Positions 32,682-43,888 of a stretch of 64,000 nucleotides of DNA are shown here, in pieces (the first letter of the stretch is position 1; every line of letters starts with the position of its first letter). The DNA is from Uloborus plumipes (taxonomy: Eukaryota > Arthropoda > Arachnida > Araneae > Uloboridae): the NCBI GenBank assembly GCA_038373865.1, contig JAXGGA010002223.1:1-64000 (forward strand), written 5' to 3'. Under the pieces are notes generated by a model, which saw only the letters and a program-made list of their open reading frames with translations, was not told the DNA's origin and did no database searches. The translations under genes were made by a program, and so were the position numbers.

Positions 32682-32716
<35 letters not shown>
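32682..32716 (+). repeat. poly(T) tract, ~35 nt
   Basis: Uninterrupted T run, followed by a small hairpin ACGCGAGTTTTT..AAAAAACTCG. Confidence 0.9.
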
Positions 32717-33097
32717 CTTGTAAAAACGCGAGTTTTTACAAAAAAAACTCGTTTTTTGTGCCTTCAAAGTTTGAGAAGCTTTATTTCGCCATTTTCTTTA
32801 TGATTACTACTATTGTTACTGTTTCATAGCAACCACGTTTTATTATAACAATGGATTTCATATTCAATCACATCAGCATAAATTTAAAGTTTTGTGGTAT
32901 TTGGCAAACGAATTTTGGCAACACGTTTGTTTTTGAATTGTTATTGTTTTTGAAATGTTAAAGAGAGCTATCAAAATAAAGTTATTGTGGTGTGATTTTC
33001 ATTTCATTTGGCGCCGAAGGCGCGGGAGGTGTTGATGAGAATGGATGCAGAGTCCCTATTCTCCAGTTCGCATTTGGTTTCAGTTGTTTTCGACTTT

Positions 33098-33265
33098 CAC
33101 TTCACTTCACACTCCAGGGTCCCCCCGTACATACCACAACTCGTGATTTGATCTGGATGTGGCACGGGCAGTCAAGAGCGGTCTGCTCTTTTTAAACCAA
33201 ACCAAGGGCCAAGCAAACCCTTGGTCCAGCACCCCCTTCCCCGGGTGCGCATCGTTTGAATAAGG
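33098..33265 (-). mobile_element. SINE fragment (3' part only)
   Basis: On the minus strand: GGTGCTGGACCAAGGGTTTGC, then the variable middle, then GTATGTACGGGGGGACCCTGG and GTGTGAAGTGAAG. This is the tail half of the SINE seen whole at 47871-48165. The tRNA-like head is absent. Confidence 0.8.
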
Positions 33266-33633
33266 TTGTGATGATGATGTCTCGTCCAAATAAGGTTGCA
33301 GTTTTTAAAAATATTTTATATCTGTTTTAAATGCGTAATTGCTACTGAGGGCTTAAAAATGCTTTTCAAGTTTATCTAAATAAGTACTTCGAACTTTAGA
33401 AAAAAAGACGATTTTGCAAACCTCTTTTTTTTTACCGAGCGGGGCTCGGTCGCCAGGTACTTTCTAATAAGAGAGGAATCTAAAAAAAAAAAAAAAAGAT
33501 GCTCTAAAACAAGTATAATGGGACAAGAAAGGATTTTCAACTTAAGTTGTTTGGAAAATAGCACAAGACACTGGGGAAAAAACTCTTCTCTTTGACTCCA
33601 AACATTACAGATTATAACCTGACTGAAAGTTAA

Positions 33634-34042
33634 CCGCTTACTCGTCGCACTTTTTTTCCAAAAACTGATCAAAATTCATCAGGTTTTTTAATTTTTGTTT
33701 TTTATGTTTATAATATTTTAAACATATTAAAATAAAAACACTGCATTTTCCTTTGAATTTAGTGGTTTTTAAAGGTAGGAAAATTTTAATAAACTTACCT
33801 AATTTTACCTTAAAGTTTGCTTTCCTCGCGCATCCAAGATAGGCTGAAAAGCTTCAATGCAGGCAGTGAGAAAGAAAAAGTAAATTTTGAGCGGAGAAAA
33901 TTTTTATTTTCTTCAAGTAATGCGCATCGTTGGTGACAAACAATATTTCAAAATTGGAGACGCAGCCCGTATGAGACACGGGCACGACAAATTTTGCCCG
34001 AATATTCTACCCGTATGAGGAACGGGCACGACGACTAAGCGG
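33634..34042. mobile_element. piggyBac-like MITE, family 3 (409 bp)
   Basis: Between TTAA sites (33630-33633 and 34043-34046). Ends CCGCTTACTCGTCG and, inverted, CCGCTTAGTCGTCG. The right half repeats CCCGTATGAG..ACGGGCACGAC twice. Confidence 0.85.
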
Positions 34043-34366
34043 TTAAAAATTAATTACTAATCAAGACATTTTGAGTGATAACTAATTACAAGATAATTTT
34101 TCGCTTTGGTCGTAAAAATTTTAATCGTTTCGTGACTCCAATTTTTCTAAATATTAAATCTATTTTAAGATGTTTTTCTTCTCACCAATATGTATTTTGT
34201 TCCATACTGAGGTACTTCATATTTAAGAAACTCGCCCCCTCAAACGGAAATTCCTGAAATGCCGCCCCTGCTTATAGTCTAAGATCCGACTTGGGTTTAC
34301 CTACCCTCATCGGGTTCCCTAATATGTTACATTTTAAAATGTGGATAAAAATATTACCAACACAGC

Positions 34367-34794
34367 GGTGTAAGGCTGACTAAGCAAAAGTGCTCCTTTT
34401 GTATGGTTTTCTCGATTTAAAGTTCCAGTAGTTGAGTAAAACTGCAGATTTTCTACAAATATCTTTAAATCATGCTAGAATCTGCAGCTTTTTCGCAGTT
34501 TTTTTTTTTTTGAAAATGAGAAGCAGATCTAAATCTCTCGCAACTGATGTTTATTCGGCTCAAAATTCGACATTTTCGCAAGAAAATGATTATGTGATTA
34601 AGGAATGACGTGCCTTGCAGAAGGATGTGCTTTCACAAAATATGCAAAAACCTGCAGAAATCCTGCAGCTTTCAGATAATTTTTTTTAGCTTGAAGATAA
34701 CTGCAAAAAATCTGCAAAATGACTCCATAGCTGAAATTTTAAAATCGCAACAATCATAAGATAGGAGCACTTTTGCTTCCTCAGCCTTTATACC
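34367..34794. mobile_element. Element E7: MITE with ~35-bp inverted ends
   Basis: Left GGTGTAAGGCTGACTAAGCA then AAAGTGCTCCT; right, inverted, GGTATAAAGGCTGAGGAAGC then AAAAGTGCTCCT. The interior repeats CTGCAGATTTT / CTGCAGCTTT words several times. Target duplication not resolved. Confidence 0.7.
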
Positions 34795-34800
34795 ATCGTG

Positions 34801-35255
34801 TTTGTTTAAATTTTTATATATAACATATTATTAAACTCTATGAAGGTAGGCAAACCTAAGTCGAATCTTGTACTATTAGCTATGTTGAAACTGAGCTATG
34901 GAAAGTGAGCCGAAACAATAGGTTTTGCTTTAGTTTGGACTCGATTAGTGAAAACTTAAACAAAAAGGGCGAACCTAGAAATCAAGATTTTGTGATGTTT
35001 CTGGTAGGCAGTGACGAGTACATATAAGTTAGTTGAGAAGGGGGCAAGAGAGGGCAGCGGCCGTTCCCCTTCAAAAATAAAAAAAAATGTTTTAAAACAA
35101 AGATTAACTGACGGTTTCTTTAATTTCTAAATTTCTGCATAACTTTGTAACTGATTTTGAGAGTATATTTTTTCCAGAATTAACTGGAGGCCTCAATGTA
35201 TTTCCTGAACGTGCAATAAGCAAACATTTTTTTTTTGCGTAAGAAATCTCACACA
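34801..35255. other. Unassigned stretch
   Basis: A word CAGTGACGAGTACATATAAG (34991) resembles a hAT terminus but no partner end was found. No gene recognised. Confidence 0.35.
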
Positions 35256-35257
35256 TA

Positions 35258-36166
35258 CGAGGTGTGTTAGTATGAAACCGGAATTTTTCTACAGGAAAAA
35301 CACGTTTATTGTAATGATATGATACAAAGTACCTTATTTTAAGTATTGTCAGTCGCTATCTATACATTTTTGCCATCTTTCTGGCAATTTGTGGATTCCG
35401 CGCCAAAAAAACTGCTGATCTTTTGAGGCAAACCAGTCATTGAGCCATTTTCGTACAGTTTCGTAAGTAGTCAAGCGCTGCTCAGCAAGTGCGTGTCCCA
35501 TCGATGCAAACAAGTAATAATTGGATGGGGCAAGGTCCGGTGAGTAAGCCGCATGCAAAAGAATCTCCCAACGGAACGACTCTATCGTTTCCTAGACACG
35601 TTTTGCTTTGTGTGCTGGTGCGTCGTCATGCAGCAAAATCACCTTGTGTTGTCTTTGTTGGTATTTTGGTCGTTTCGCACTCAAAGCTCGATTCAAATTG
35701 GTCATTTATTGTCGGTAGCGTTCAGTATTGACAGTTTCCCCAGGTCTTCATCCAACAAGGCTTGCAGGTCAGCGTCTTCAAACTTTTTCGGTGGTCTTCC
35801 ACGTTCTTCGTTCCTCACGTCAAAATCGCCACTTCTGAACCGTTTGAATCACTCGAAACACTGTGTTTTACCTAAAGCATGCTCACCAAACGCCTCCACA
35901 AGCATTCGATGTGATTCGGCTGCGGTTTTCTTCAGATGAAAACAGAAAACTAGTGATGTCCGCAAATCGTAATTTGTTGGCACAAAACTCGACATGTTTA
36001 TCTCTAATAAACTAATGCTACTGAATGAAACTCGTGTTATTGTGAGTTGGAAATCTTTGTCGGATATCAATACAATAACAAGACACCGCTGACATGATGA
36101 GTGGGTAACTACATCAACATCTAGCGCCACTTATGGGAAATTCCGGTTTCATACTTACACAACTGG
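35258..36166 (-). mobile_element. Mos1-like mariner (mauritiana-type), internally deleted, 909 bp
   Basis: The left end CGAGGTGTGTTAGTATGAAAC and the right end, inverted, CCAGTTGTGTAAGTATGAAAC are inverted repeats of the mariner type. TA flanks both sides (35256-35257 and 36167-36168). Full-length relatives are about 1.29 kb, so about 380 bp are missing. The transposase remnant is on the minus strand. Confidence 0.93.
35349..35995 (-). pseudogene. Mariner transposase remnant
   Basis: Transposase of the D,D34D mariner class, which cuts and pastes at TA. Translation starts at the ATG of 35995 with MSSFVPTNYDLRTSLVFCFH, the N-terminal helix-turn-helix region, continuing through KKTAAESHRMLVEAFGEHA. 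A TGG-to-TGA stop follows QCFE (about 35847). The frame then continues through SGDFDVRNEERGRPPKKFED to a stop near 35700. The deletion removes the first catalytic Asp region. Downstream, HDDAPAH (second Asp) and YSPDLAPSNYYLFASMGHAL (third Asp) remain, with one more stop between them. It ends IHKLPERWQKCIDSD. Non-functional. Confidence 0.9.
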
Positions 36167-36168
36167 TA

Positions 36169-36588
36169 TGTTTGACTTCTTGCGAAGAAAATTTTTGTTT
36201 TTTTAAAATATTACTTTTGACAGGAAGTATATTGCTGTCACGTTTGGGGAAAAATGTTTAATTTTCTGTCGAATGACCCACACATTTGTTTTTCTTATTT
36301 GAAACCAACACTAAAAAACGGATATATAAGAAAAGTAATTAATTAGAAAGCAAAGTATACATTTAATAAATTTGCAACGAAGGGATAGAGTTAAAAACTC
36401 TAAAGCTGATGTCCAAAAGTGTGGCCCACACATAACTTGTAAACTTCATTCAAAAAAATTTTGAAATCTCGAATTGAAATTATATTTTTCGCAACAACAA
36501 ATTGCTGTACAGGTGTGTGTGTGTGTGTGTGTGTGTCTGTGCGTGTGTGTGCTCTTTCGCTACCATATCTCGCATAGACCCCTGCAGG
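36169..36588. other. Unassigned; (GT)n at 36512-36551
   Basis: AT-rich flank of the mariner, then a GT microsatellite of about 40 bp with two interruptions. No gene recognised. Confidence 0.5.
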
Positions 36589-37275
36589 CAGGGCCGCCGA
36601 GAGGGGGGCAGCAGGGGCAAAATCCCCGGGGCCCGGCCCAAGAGGGGCCCGGGATGCGAGTTAAAAAAAAGGCAGTTTTTTTGGTTAACTGAACTTTATT
36701 TTTGTGTAGGCAAAGCAAAAACATCTCGCATCTACATGTGTCCACAGCAACGCAACGAGTGCTTGTAGCCCAATGCCTTAGGGGGCTATCTTCTGCAGTA
36801 CTTACCAGGCATTTCTTACGTGTACAATGGAAAGTTTTAATGAACTTTCAAAGTGAGGAATAACGCTTTTAATAGTCAAGAAATGTAATTTTTTTCAAAG
36901 GATTTTAAAACACGTACATGTGTAATTTACGTAAATATGTATTGTTAATTTTGTGAAGTAGTGATAGAATTATTAATAGTTATTAGTAAATTGAAGTAGG
37001 AATATTATTTGTAAATTTGTGTTATGTATTTCTGATTTATTTCATACGCATTTATATCATAGCATACTTAAGTACAGTACACGAGCAGATTATAAAAATA
37101 TGAAACACACAAAAATATAAAATTGGAAGAAAAATTAGCAAATACGAAATACTGTTATTTTTCTTCTCTGCACCGAACGTAAGTTGTCTTATTAAGATTT
37201 TTTTTTTTTTTTTTGGAAGGAGGGGGCATGTCAGTACTTTGCCTCGGAGCCCCGGTAAACCTCTCGGCGGCCCTG
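36589..37275. mobile_element. hAT-like non-autonomous element, 687 bp
   Basis: Perfect inverted ends CAGGGCCGCCGAGAGG / CCTCTCGGCGGCCCTG. Perfect 8-bp duplication CCTGCAGG (36581-36588 and 37276-37283). GC-rich near the left end, AT-rich inside. Confidence 0.93.
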
Positions 37276-37651
37276 CCTGCAGGACCAGGGAGCAGCTCCG
37301 GGACGTCGCAGTCTGGAAATGGGAGTATGTGGCGTTTGAGGTCAAAAAGAAAACATTTAGCAATTTTTCTTTGCTCAAAAAACATACCAATTAAAAAAAT
37401 AAGGAAATAGTATGCATTTTGAAATTTTGAATTAAAATGATGGTTTTCACAATCACGAATTGCGACAGGTGTACATGTGTGTGTTGAGCTTGAACGCCAC
37501 CACTCAGGAGGAGTGGAGGCACGGACCAGAGGAGCAGTCCCGCACCTGGAGGGGCGAGTGGAAGGTGGTGGTCTCAGAGGCACCCAGTAAAAAATCAAAG
37601 GAAGCCAACTGAGGTCAAATGAAAGTAATGATCAATTCGTTGATTTACAGA
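37276..37651. other. Unassigned, partly GC-rich
   Basis: 37470-37600 is GC-rich with a 147-aa reverse frame reading mainly from the hAT end; I recognise no protein family. Confidence 0.35.
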
Positions 37652-37686
37652 AAATAACGTTACGAATGCACAAATGAGCAGGGATA

Positions 37687-37734
37687 CTGCAGACACGTGT
37701 TTCGGCGTTACAAGGAACGCCTTTATCAATGCAA
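37687..37734 (-). ncRNA. Hammerhead-like motif, F5 left arm
   Basis: Reads TTGCA (stem I), TTGATAA plus one A (core strand), GGCGTT..AACGCC (perfect stem II), GAAA, ACACGTGT, C, TGCAG. Predicted scission would fall between the bases pairing with 37692 and 37691. All pairs of stems I and II are intact. Confidence 0.42.
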
Positions 37735-37817
37735 AAAAGTTGTGAGCTTATGGATGCACAGACATCCGTCAAAAGTCGAATGTCTGTCGGATTGTCTGTC
37801 ATAAGCTCACAACTTTT

Positions 37818-37865
37818 TTGCATTGATAAAGGCGTTCCTTGTAACGCCGAAACACGTGTCAGCAG
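37818..37865 (+). ncRNA. Hammerhead-like motif, F5 right arm
   Basis: Same as the left arm but the first base after the cleavage position is A instead of T (GTCAGCAG), breaking the first stem I pair. Confidence 0.38.
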
Positions 37866-37943
37866 TATCCCTGCTCATTTGTGCATTCGTAACGTTGTTA
37901 TTTTCTGTACATCTATAGCACAAAGGTATTTGTAAACTGTAAT

Positions 37944-38796
37944 TCGTTGATTGATTGAAGATAACTTATAATAACCAGTTTTGCTTAACAACTCACACAA
38001 GCCAAGCAATTTCACTAGTCAACAAACTTTTAACTCTCAACCCTTATTAATTTCTACGTGTTATGACATCATAAGAAAAAATCGTGCAAATTGTCCAGCA
38101 CTCAATCACCCTCAAGTAAGTGTTCATCCACCATCCACTAGTCAGTGTATGAAGACCGAATGCCTAATAACCAGGCGATTTATGAATATTTCTATAGAAC
38201 CAGAACTGTGTTACTTTTTAACATCACCGGACAATATTTTTCTCAATCTTATATCACATCCAAAAAAGATTTTAAGAGAAAAAAAAAGCCATAAACACTC
38301 CGATCTCACACATAAAAAAACACCCGCCTCTCGAGAAATTCAAAACACCCATCACAAATCATGCTCCTTGACAAATCTAATCCGATACAGCCCAAGAAGA
38401 AAGGACCAAAAGCCGTCGGGTCAGGGGGTCGCGCAAGAAAAATATCGATTTCTTCGAGGGAGATAAAACGATACACGCCACTGATTTATAATCTGAATCT
38501 CTTCGGATCCCGGCAGATAGATCACTTGGCCAGCGATTTGATGCCCCATTGTAAGCTGATTGTCTCGCTGCGGTGTTTCAGAGGGAAGAATCAATGATCG
38601 AAGGCAAAAACTCTTTCAATGTCAATAAAATGGATTGGAGAATGTATTTATTCGTTTAGCAACAGTGTAATGGTGTCAGGGATTGTGTAAAAATTGGTTT
38701 TATGATGAACAGATTTTTTTTTTTTTTAAATAGTTGAGCTCGCTTATAACGAGCACTGGCTTAACGAGAACCCGGACTCAACGAGAAAATCAAATA
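37944..38796. other. Unassigned; candidate old coding or conserved patch 38360-38600
   Basis: The 161-aa frame 37981-38466 has normal amino acid composition but matches no family I know and starts right after a repeat. 38440-38600 is balanced in GC and not repetitive here. 38740-38790 has TATAACGAGCACTGG and TTAACGAGAACCCGG words like pogo-element ends. Confidence 0.3.
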
Positions 38797-38970
38797 CAGG
38801 GAAACCTCGATTTTGCTTTTCTTAAGGACTGGGTTTAAAAAAACGCAAAATGTGGGAAAACGTAAAATGTGGGAAATAGATAAAAAGCACCTGCTAAAGG
38901 AACCTGCTGAAAACTACGTTAAATACGTGGAAAACGTAGATTCGGGGGAAGTAAAATCGAGATTTAACTG
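38797..38970. mobile_element. Pogo/Tigger-like MITE, 174 bp
   Basis: Ends CAGGGAAACCTCGATTTTGC and, inverted, CAGTTAAATCTCGATTTTAC. TA flanks both sides (38795-38796 and 38971-38972). The CAGT..CTCGATTT pattern is that of pogo/Tigger ends. Inner words AAAATGTGGGAAA are repeated. Confidence 0.75.
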
Positions 38971-38972
38971 TA

Positions 38973-40201
38973 CTTGGTCAGTGCAATGTTAAGACTATGG
39001 AAGCACAGCTCGCATTTTTAGGTAGTCCCGGATATAGGTAGAGCCCGATTAAAATAGCAACGTGCTACCAAATCAAATAACTCTTACCCCCCCCCCCACA
39101 CACACAGTATTCAAACTTTACTGTTTTAGCCATTGGTCATATAGGTGCTTATAAAGGGAGCGGGGGGGGGGGGGTGCAAGCACTCCTCTAGATATTAGCA
39201 ACTGACAAACTTTATGATAAATTGTATGCATAAATATCAAACAATTTCAACAAAAGTCATTAATGAATAATGGTTATTAAAAGTTCTTTTGCTTGAAACT
39301 TACTATGCTAAAATTACTTTCAGAATTGTAACATTGTATACTAGGCAATATATTAGTCTTTTATTCAAATAATGAATCCTCTTTATTAGAGTTGGAAGCA
39401 TAATGTTCTTAAGTGTCACTTATTGTTGTAAAACATATACAGCCTTGCAAATAAAGACAACAGTGGCTTAAAATCCCCATTAAAATAATTACAATTTTCT
39501 CTCAAAAATACCCATTATAGTAAGGACAACAGAAAAATTCTTATCGGAATCAGGTAAATAAGAAGTTAAAAGTGAGTAGGGAAAATATACAAAAAGTGGT
39601 TTGAAAAAAAAAAAAAACCCTTAAAACCGTATTGCCCCCACTAAAATTGCACATATGAATGCCCATGCTATTGGTTAAAACAATTTCAGCCATTGACAAA
39701 AAACAATTTAGCCATTTGGGGCCTCTAAATACCGGAAGTTTTAGACCACGGTTTCGTTAATCTATTCTGTAAACAGGCTCTGATTATAGCGAGTAATATT
39801 TTTGTATGACTCGTGAACTTTCTATTGACCTTCCAACTCAACTATACTTTCTTGTAAATAATCCTCTTATATTCCAAAGTTAACCGAATGTTTGTGATAA
39901 GTCATAAATCCTGTCAATAAAGTGATGACAGCCGTTTTCTCTTATTTTGTGGAACATTTGAAACATTGTGTGCATTTGAAAATCACGCACTCGTTAACGC
40001 CACTTCCTAGGTATTGAAAAACGAGGAAATGATAGCTGCGATTAAAGCTAAAGCAGAAGTGAAAAATAATGCGTAAACGACGAATGTGAAGAATTTCATT
40101 CTAAAACACCCCCAACATACTAAAGCTTATACCCTGTGTGTGTTAGTATACGCAAAACCCTCAAACCTTTTTGGAAGCAATAAGTGACGATGGTTTTCCG
40201 A
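38973..40201. other. Unassigned, about 1.2 kb
   Basis: Poly-C and poly-G runs at 39089-39099 and 39162-39172. 39690-39740 has words (AGCCATTTGGGGCC) shared with the 62.6-kb hAT MITE, suggesting a decayed copy. No gene recognised. Confidence 0.35.
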
Positions 40202-40653
40202 ACGTATATGCTCCAGTAGTCGGCCATTTAAGAGATCTTTTGTTGATCTTGGCTAACCTAGAACTTTCAGCTATCAACACAGCAACAAAAACAAGGTAAA
40301 ACTTTAGAATAAACCTTTCTGATAGTGAATCACCTACTTTTTTCAGAAATTTAAAAAAAAATTATGTTAAAATCTAAGCTGTTGTCAACACTAGTAAATG
40401 CTCCAGTAGTCGGCCACAGAATCATCTTAGCTGAAAAATAAGCAGAATCGCAATCTTGGATGACGGGCACACCATTCAAAATGAAATGATTCATTACTAC
40501 TTCTAAGAAAGTACCCAAAATGTAACTGCCACTGGTTGATGATTGAGGATAGGTACATGAATGTGCGAATGCGTCATATCTGATTTTGAATTAAAAATGT
40601 ACTATTTATGAGAAGTTTTATGCCATTGTGGCCGACTACTGGAGCACTTACCC
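40202..40653. mobile_element. Element E4: probable GGGT-type element, ~452 bp
   Basis: The right end, inverted, reads GGGTAAGTGCTCCAGTAGTC then GGCCAC; the left end reads ACGTATATGCTCCAGTAGTC then GGCCAT. A third direct copy of TGCTCCAGTAGTCGGCCA lies at 40401. No matching target duplication found (CCGA against TAAG). Confidence 0.55.
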
Positions 40654-41544
40654 TAAGTCATATTCAAAACGCAAAAGCACAACAAAAGGAAAACAAGGCA
40701 GCTCGACGCAAAATTCACCAGCTTCTTAGCTACTTGGTCATTTCATAAAAAAAGTGGTACAAAAGAAATTCATGCATACGTTCCAAAACAAGCTCATCAA
40801 TAAATTTAGATGTGATCGTTTAATACTGCATGTAACATGCAGAATTCAGGAAATCTATATATAATGAATATCCTTGTATAAATCGAAAATATAAAGTGCT
40901 AAAAATTCGTGGACTAAGAACTATTTTATTATTGCGTATATATCGTGACGCAAGATTCAAGTCATCAAGCTGTATTCAGTATTCAATCGCACGGTACCAT
41001 TTTGCGGAAGTTATACGGTAGTTTTGTAAAAGCAAATCTTAGTTTTGATCTCATTTTGAAAGTGAATCAATTTTTAATTTATTATTATTTTATAATATAA
41101 GTGAAATGAGTTGCAGTTAATTTAAATTATCTTTTTGTAATTTGATCTTACCTCTTTACTCGATACGAATATTAGGTGGCATGTTCATCAGCAAGAAGAC
41201 TTCTGGAGCTATTCCATTTTCACAAAGTGAGTTTGTATTATTATTATTTTTTTTCTTTTTATGCAATGATGATTAGAATTTAGTATTTTATTCAGTTCGC
41301 CTAGTTATTTACTTTAAGATCCCCTTCATTATCAGAGGAGAATCATGCTCTTTTTAAATCGCTAGATAAATGAAGTACACGAAAATTCGACAGAGCTACA
41401 GCAGTCTAAATATCGAAAGTTAACATGCCCAATACTGTGTTCTAAATGCCTTTATCCTTACCATACAAACTAATTATTATCTTTAATGCGATGAGCTGAA
41501 GTGTTTTTAATGAACTTTATTAACATGTTCATTTTCATGTAAGC
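40654..41544. other. Unassigned stretch
   Basis: AT-rich, no repeat partners seen in the window and no gene recognised. Confidence 0.4.
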
Positions 41545-41783
41545 ATATCGTCGGCGCCATGCTAAAATTACGAAATTGAAAATTGGCACTTTTCAGGAGA
41601 GCCAAAACACTGAATGTAATTTTTTCCCACCTGACGTGTTTGGTTATTTTTAAATTTTTACAGATATCTTTAAGTGTAAAACAATCGCCCAAAGGTATCA
41701 TTTTAATTTTAATTATTTGTAAAATTCGAACTTGGAAAACGCGATTTTTCACATTCGTTATTTTCGCATGATGCCGACGATAT
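41545..41783. mobile_element. MITE with ATATCGTCGG ends, copy 2 (239 bp)
   Basis: Ends ATATCGTCGGCGCCATGC and, inverted, ATATCGTCGGCATCATGC. The interior follows copy 1 (20601-20853) throughout, including GAGCCAAAACACTGAA and TCCCACCTGACG words. Confidence 0.87.
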
Positions 41784-41829
41784 TACTAATTATGAAAGTG
41801 GGTATGGGATCAATATACTTTATATTGAT

Positions 41830-42551
41830 TAGGGATGCACCGATAAGCAAATTGGCCGATTACCGATTAATCGGCTGAGCCGATTAATGATAAGGATAAT
41901 CGTTTTTTACTACTAATTTTACCATCACTGTGTTTTATCTCATACAATTCCAAGTTTAGAAATAGTAAGTAATTTATTTCTGGGAGAAGATTTTTTTTTC
42001 CATTTTCATAGTTTTCACAAAATAATTTCAATATTTTATGAAATCTCTTGGAACCAATTTTTATATTAGTGTTGATAATATTAGTAACACATTGTTAGTT
42101 ATGTTAATTGGAAATAAGAATTTATAAAAAAAGGAGGGAGGGGGAGTGTGTGGTGAACACTCCAATTTAGGAGTACTTTTAATTCATATATTTTAGTAAT
42201 TAGTAGCAATTTAATTCAATACTTTTATTCTTTGAAAATGAGAGGTTATCTGAAAGCACTGTGCTAAGGAGAAAACTATCGCCACATGAAAAATGTTGCA
42301 TCATTGTCTATGTATATTTATTCAAAAGTACGAGAATTAATTAAAAAAACTTTATATCAACTGTGAGGATTATTATTACTGTGAATAAAATTATTTATCA
42401 TAGTTTTCTAGTGAAAGTACTTTAAAGAAGAATAATATGTCTGAAAAATATTTTTCATCCGATTAATCGGCCTGATTTTGCCGATTATTAATAATCGGCA
42501 AAGTGGCCGATGCCGATTAATCGGTACTGCCGATTAATCGGTGCATCCCTA
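41830..42551. mobile_element. hAT-like non-autonomous element, 722 bp
   Basis: Ends TAGGGATGCACCGAT / ATCGGTGCATCCCTA. Perfect 8-bp duplication ATATTGAT (41822-41829 and 42552-42559). Subterminal regions repeat CCGATTAATCGG palindromes. AT-rich, non-coding interior. Confidence 0.94.
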
Positions 42552-42603
42552 ATATTGATCTTAGAGTGAACTTTGAATTAGCGCTCTTGCTTATACCAGA
42601 GAT

Positions 42604-43558
42604 CAGGGGCGGCCCTAGCAGTTTTGCCGCCCCGGACAAAAATGCAAAATGCCGCCCTTTTCCACGATTAAAGTTTGAAAAGTAATAAATTGCTAAAATC
42701 TGTACAACCCAATAAATAGATGTTGGGAATTAAAAACAGAGTGACAAAATAAAATCTTGTATTCAGGTCGGATTTTGACCGAATGTCGCCCTAAGTTGTT
42801 TTAGATATTGGGCCCCTTTTGTAGTTCGGAAAACTTTGTTGTAGGCAGAACAGGCATTTTTTGTCACCTATGTCTTTTTTTGTCGCTGATACAGAACCTC
42901 ATGTATATTATTTCTTTACCTGTCGTTTGTGTTACACTTCGTGCTGTCTTTATTCTTTTCTTTCTTTTCTTTTTTTATTCCCCCTTGAAGGGTGTGTGTG
43001 GGGGGGGGGGGAATGGGTATGACTAAAGTGAAGCAGTGACTTTTTAATGAAGTAGAGAATATCCGCAATTTCAGGGGGTTCGGGGGTTTCTCCCCCGAGG
43101 AAATTTTTGAAAAATTGACTTAAAATGCTGCATTTTGAAGGTAATTACGACTACAAAAATAACAGGAGAAAAATAGGCAAACAAAACTTTTTAAAAGTTA
43201 ATAACTTCTTTTGCAAATTAAAATCAATCAAAGCAAAAATTGCTTGTGCTTGTGGTTCTTTTAAATCGGTGATTCGTTTATTTTAATAGGCTATGTTGAA
43301 ACAACCAAAAATGTAGCATTGAGGGGGGGGGGTACATTTAAATAACACGCATAAACATCGCTACATTCATACCTTTCTGAATTCCGAAGTACGAAAAGAA
43401 TTATGTTTGTTGTAAAATTCGACGTATGAACGAATTTATGTAAAGTTCGTTCATACTTTTCTTTCCTTGAAGAAAACTTTATTTTACCCCAATCATATTC
43501 GAGTCCAAATGCCGCCCCGGACAGGGGTCCGGAATGTCCGGCGCTGGGGCCGCCCCTG
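42604..43558. mobile_element. hAT-like non-autonomous element, 955 bp
   Basis: Ends CAGGGGCGGCCCTAGC and, inverted, CAGGGGCGGCCCCAGC. Perfect 8-bp duplication CCAGAGAT (42596-42603 and 43559-43566). The first 16 bp resemble those of the 31171-34270 element, suggesting a shared transposase. Only 44 bp separate its left duplication from the previous hAT's. Confidence 0.94.
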
Positions 43559-43641
43559 CCAGAGATGCTCATGGTGGAAGGGAGGGGCCATAGTTCAACC
43601 TAAAGCCATTGAACATTTTTCATGGTATTCAAAAGAGACTT

Positions 43642-43671
43642 TGTCCTTTTTTTTTTTTTTTTTTTTTTTTT
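43642..43671 (+). repeat. poly(T) tract
   Basis: About 25-30 T in a row within otherwise unassigned sequence between two hAT-type elements. Confidence 0.8.
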
Positions 43672-43888
43672 TGTACCTTTCTCGGAAAGGGGGTTTCGTA
43701 GCTTTTGAAAGTGTATGAAACTGCTCTTGGGAGGTGGCTTCAAACAACAACGGATCCATATGCAAGTTTTGGAGGGAATCATCATTTTGAAGGGGATTCA
43801 AATTATAATTTTAATTTTTGGAAGAAGTCCCCAATATACAATTTCAGCAATATTCGGTCACTTAAGGGGGAAAGTTATTACCCAAGGC

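Larger units (their letters stand above)
37652..37943. repeat. Foldback family F, copy F5 (near-perfect hairpin)
   Basis: Left arm from TTTACAGAAAATAACGTTAC through ATGCACAAATGAGCAGGGAT to GCTTATGGATGCACAGACAT. The right arm is its reverse complement with few changes, then AGCACAAAGGTATTTGTAAACTG. The centre repeats GACATCCG / CGGATTGTCTGTC. Confidence 0.92.

Noticed and set aside
37981..38466. 161-aa frame after a foldback element
   Set aside because: Ordinary composition but no domain, no promoter or splice context, and it begins at a repeat edge; chance frame is more likely.
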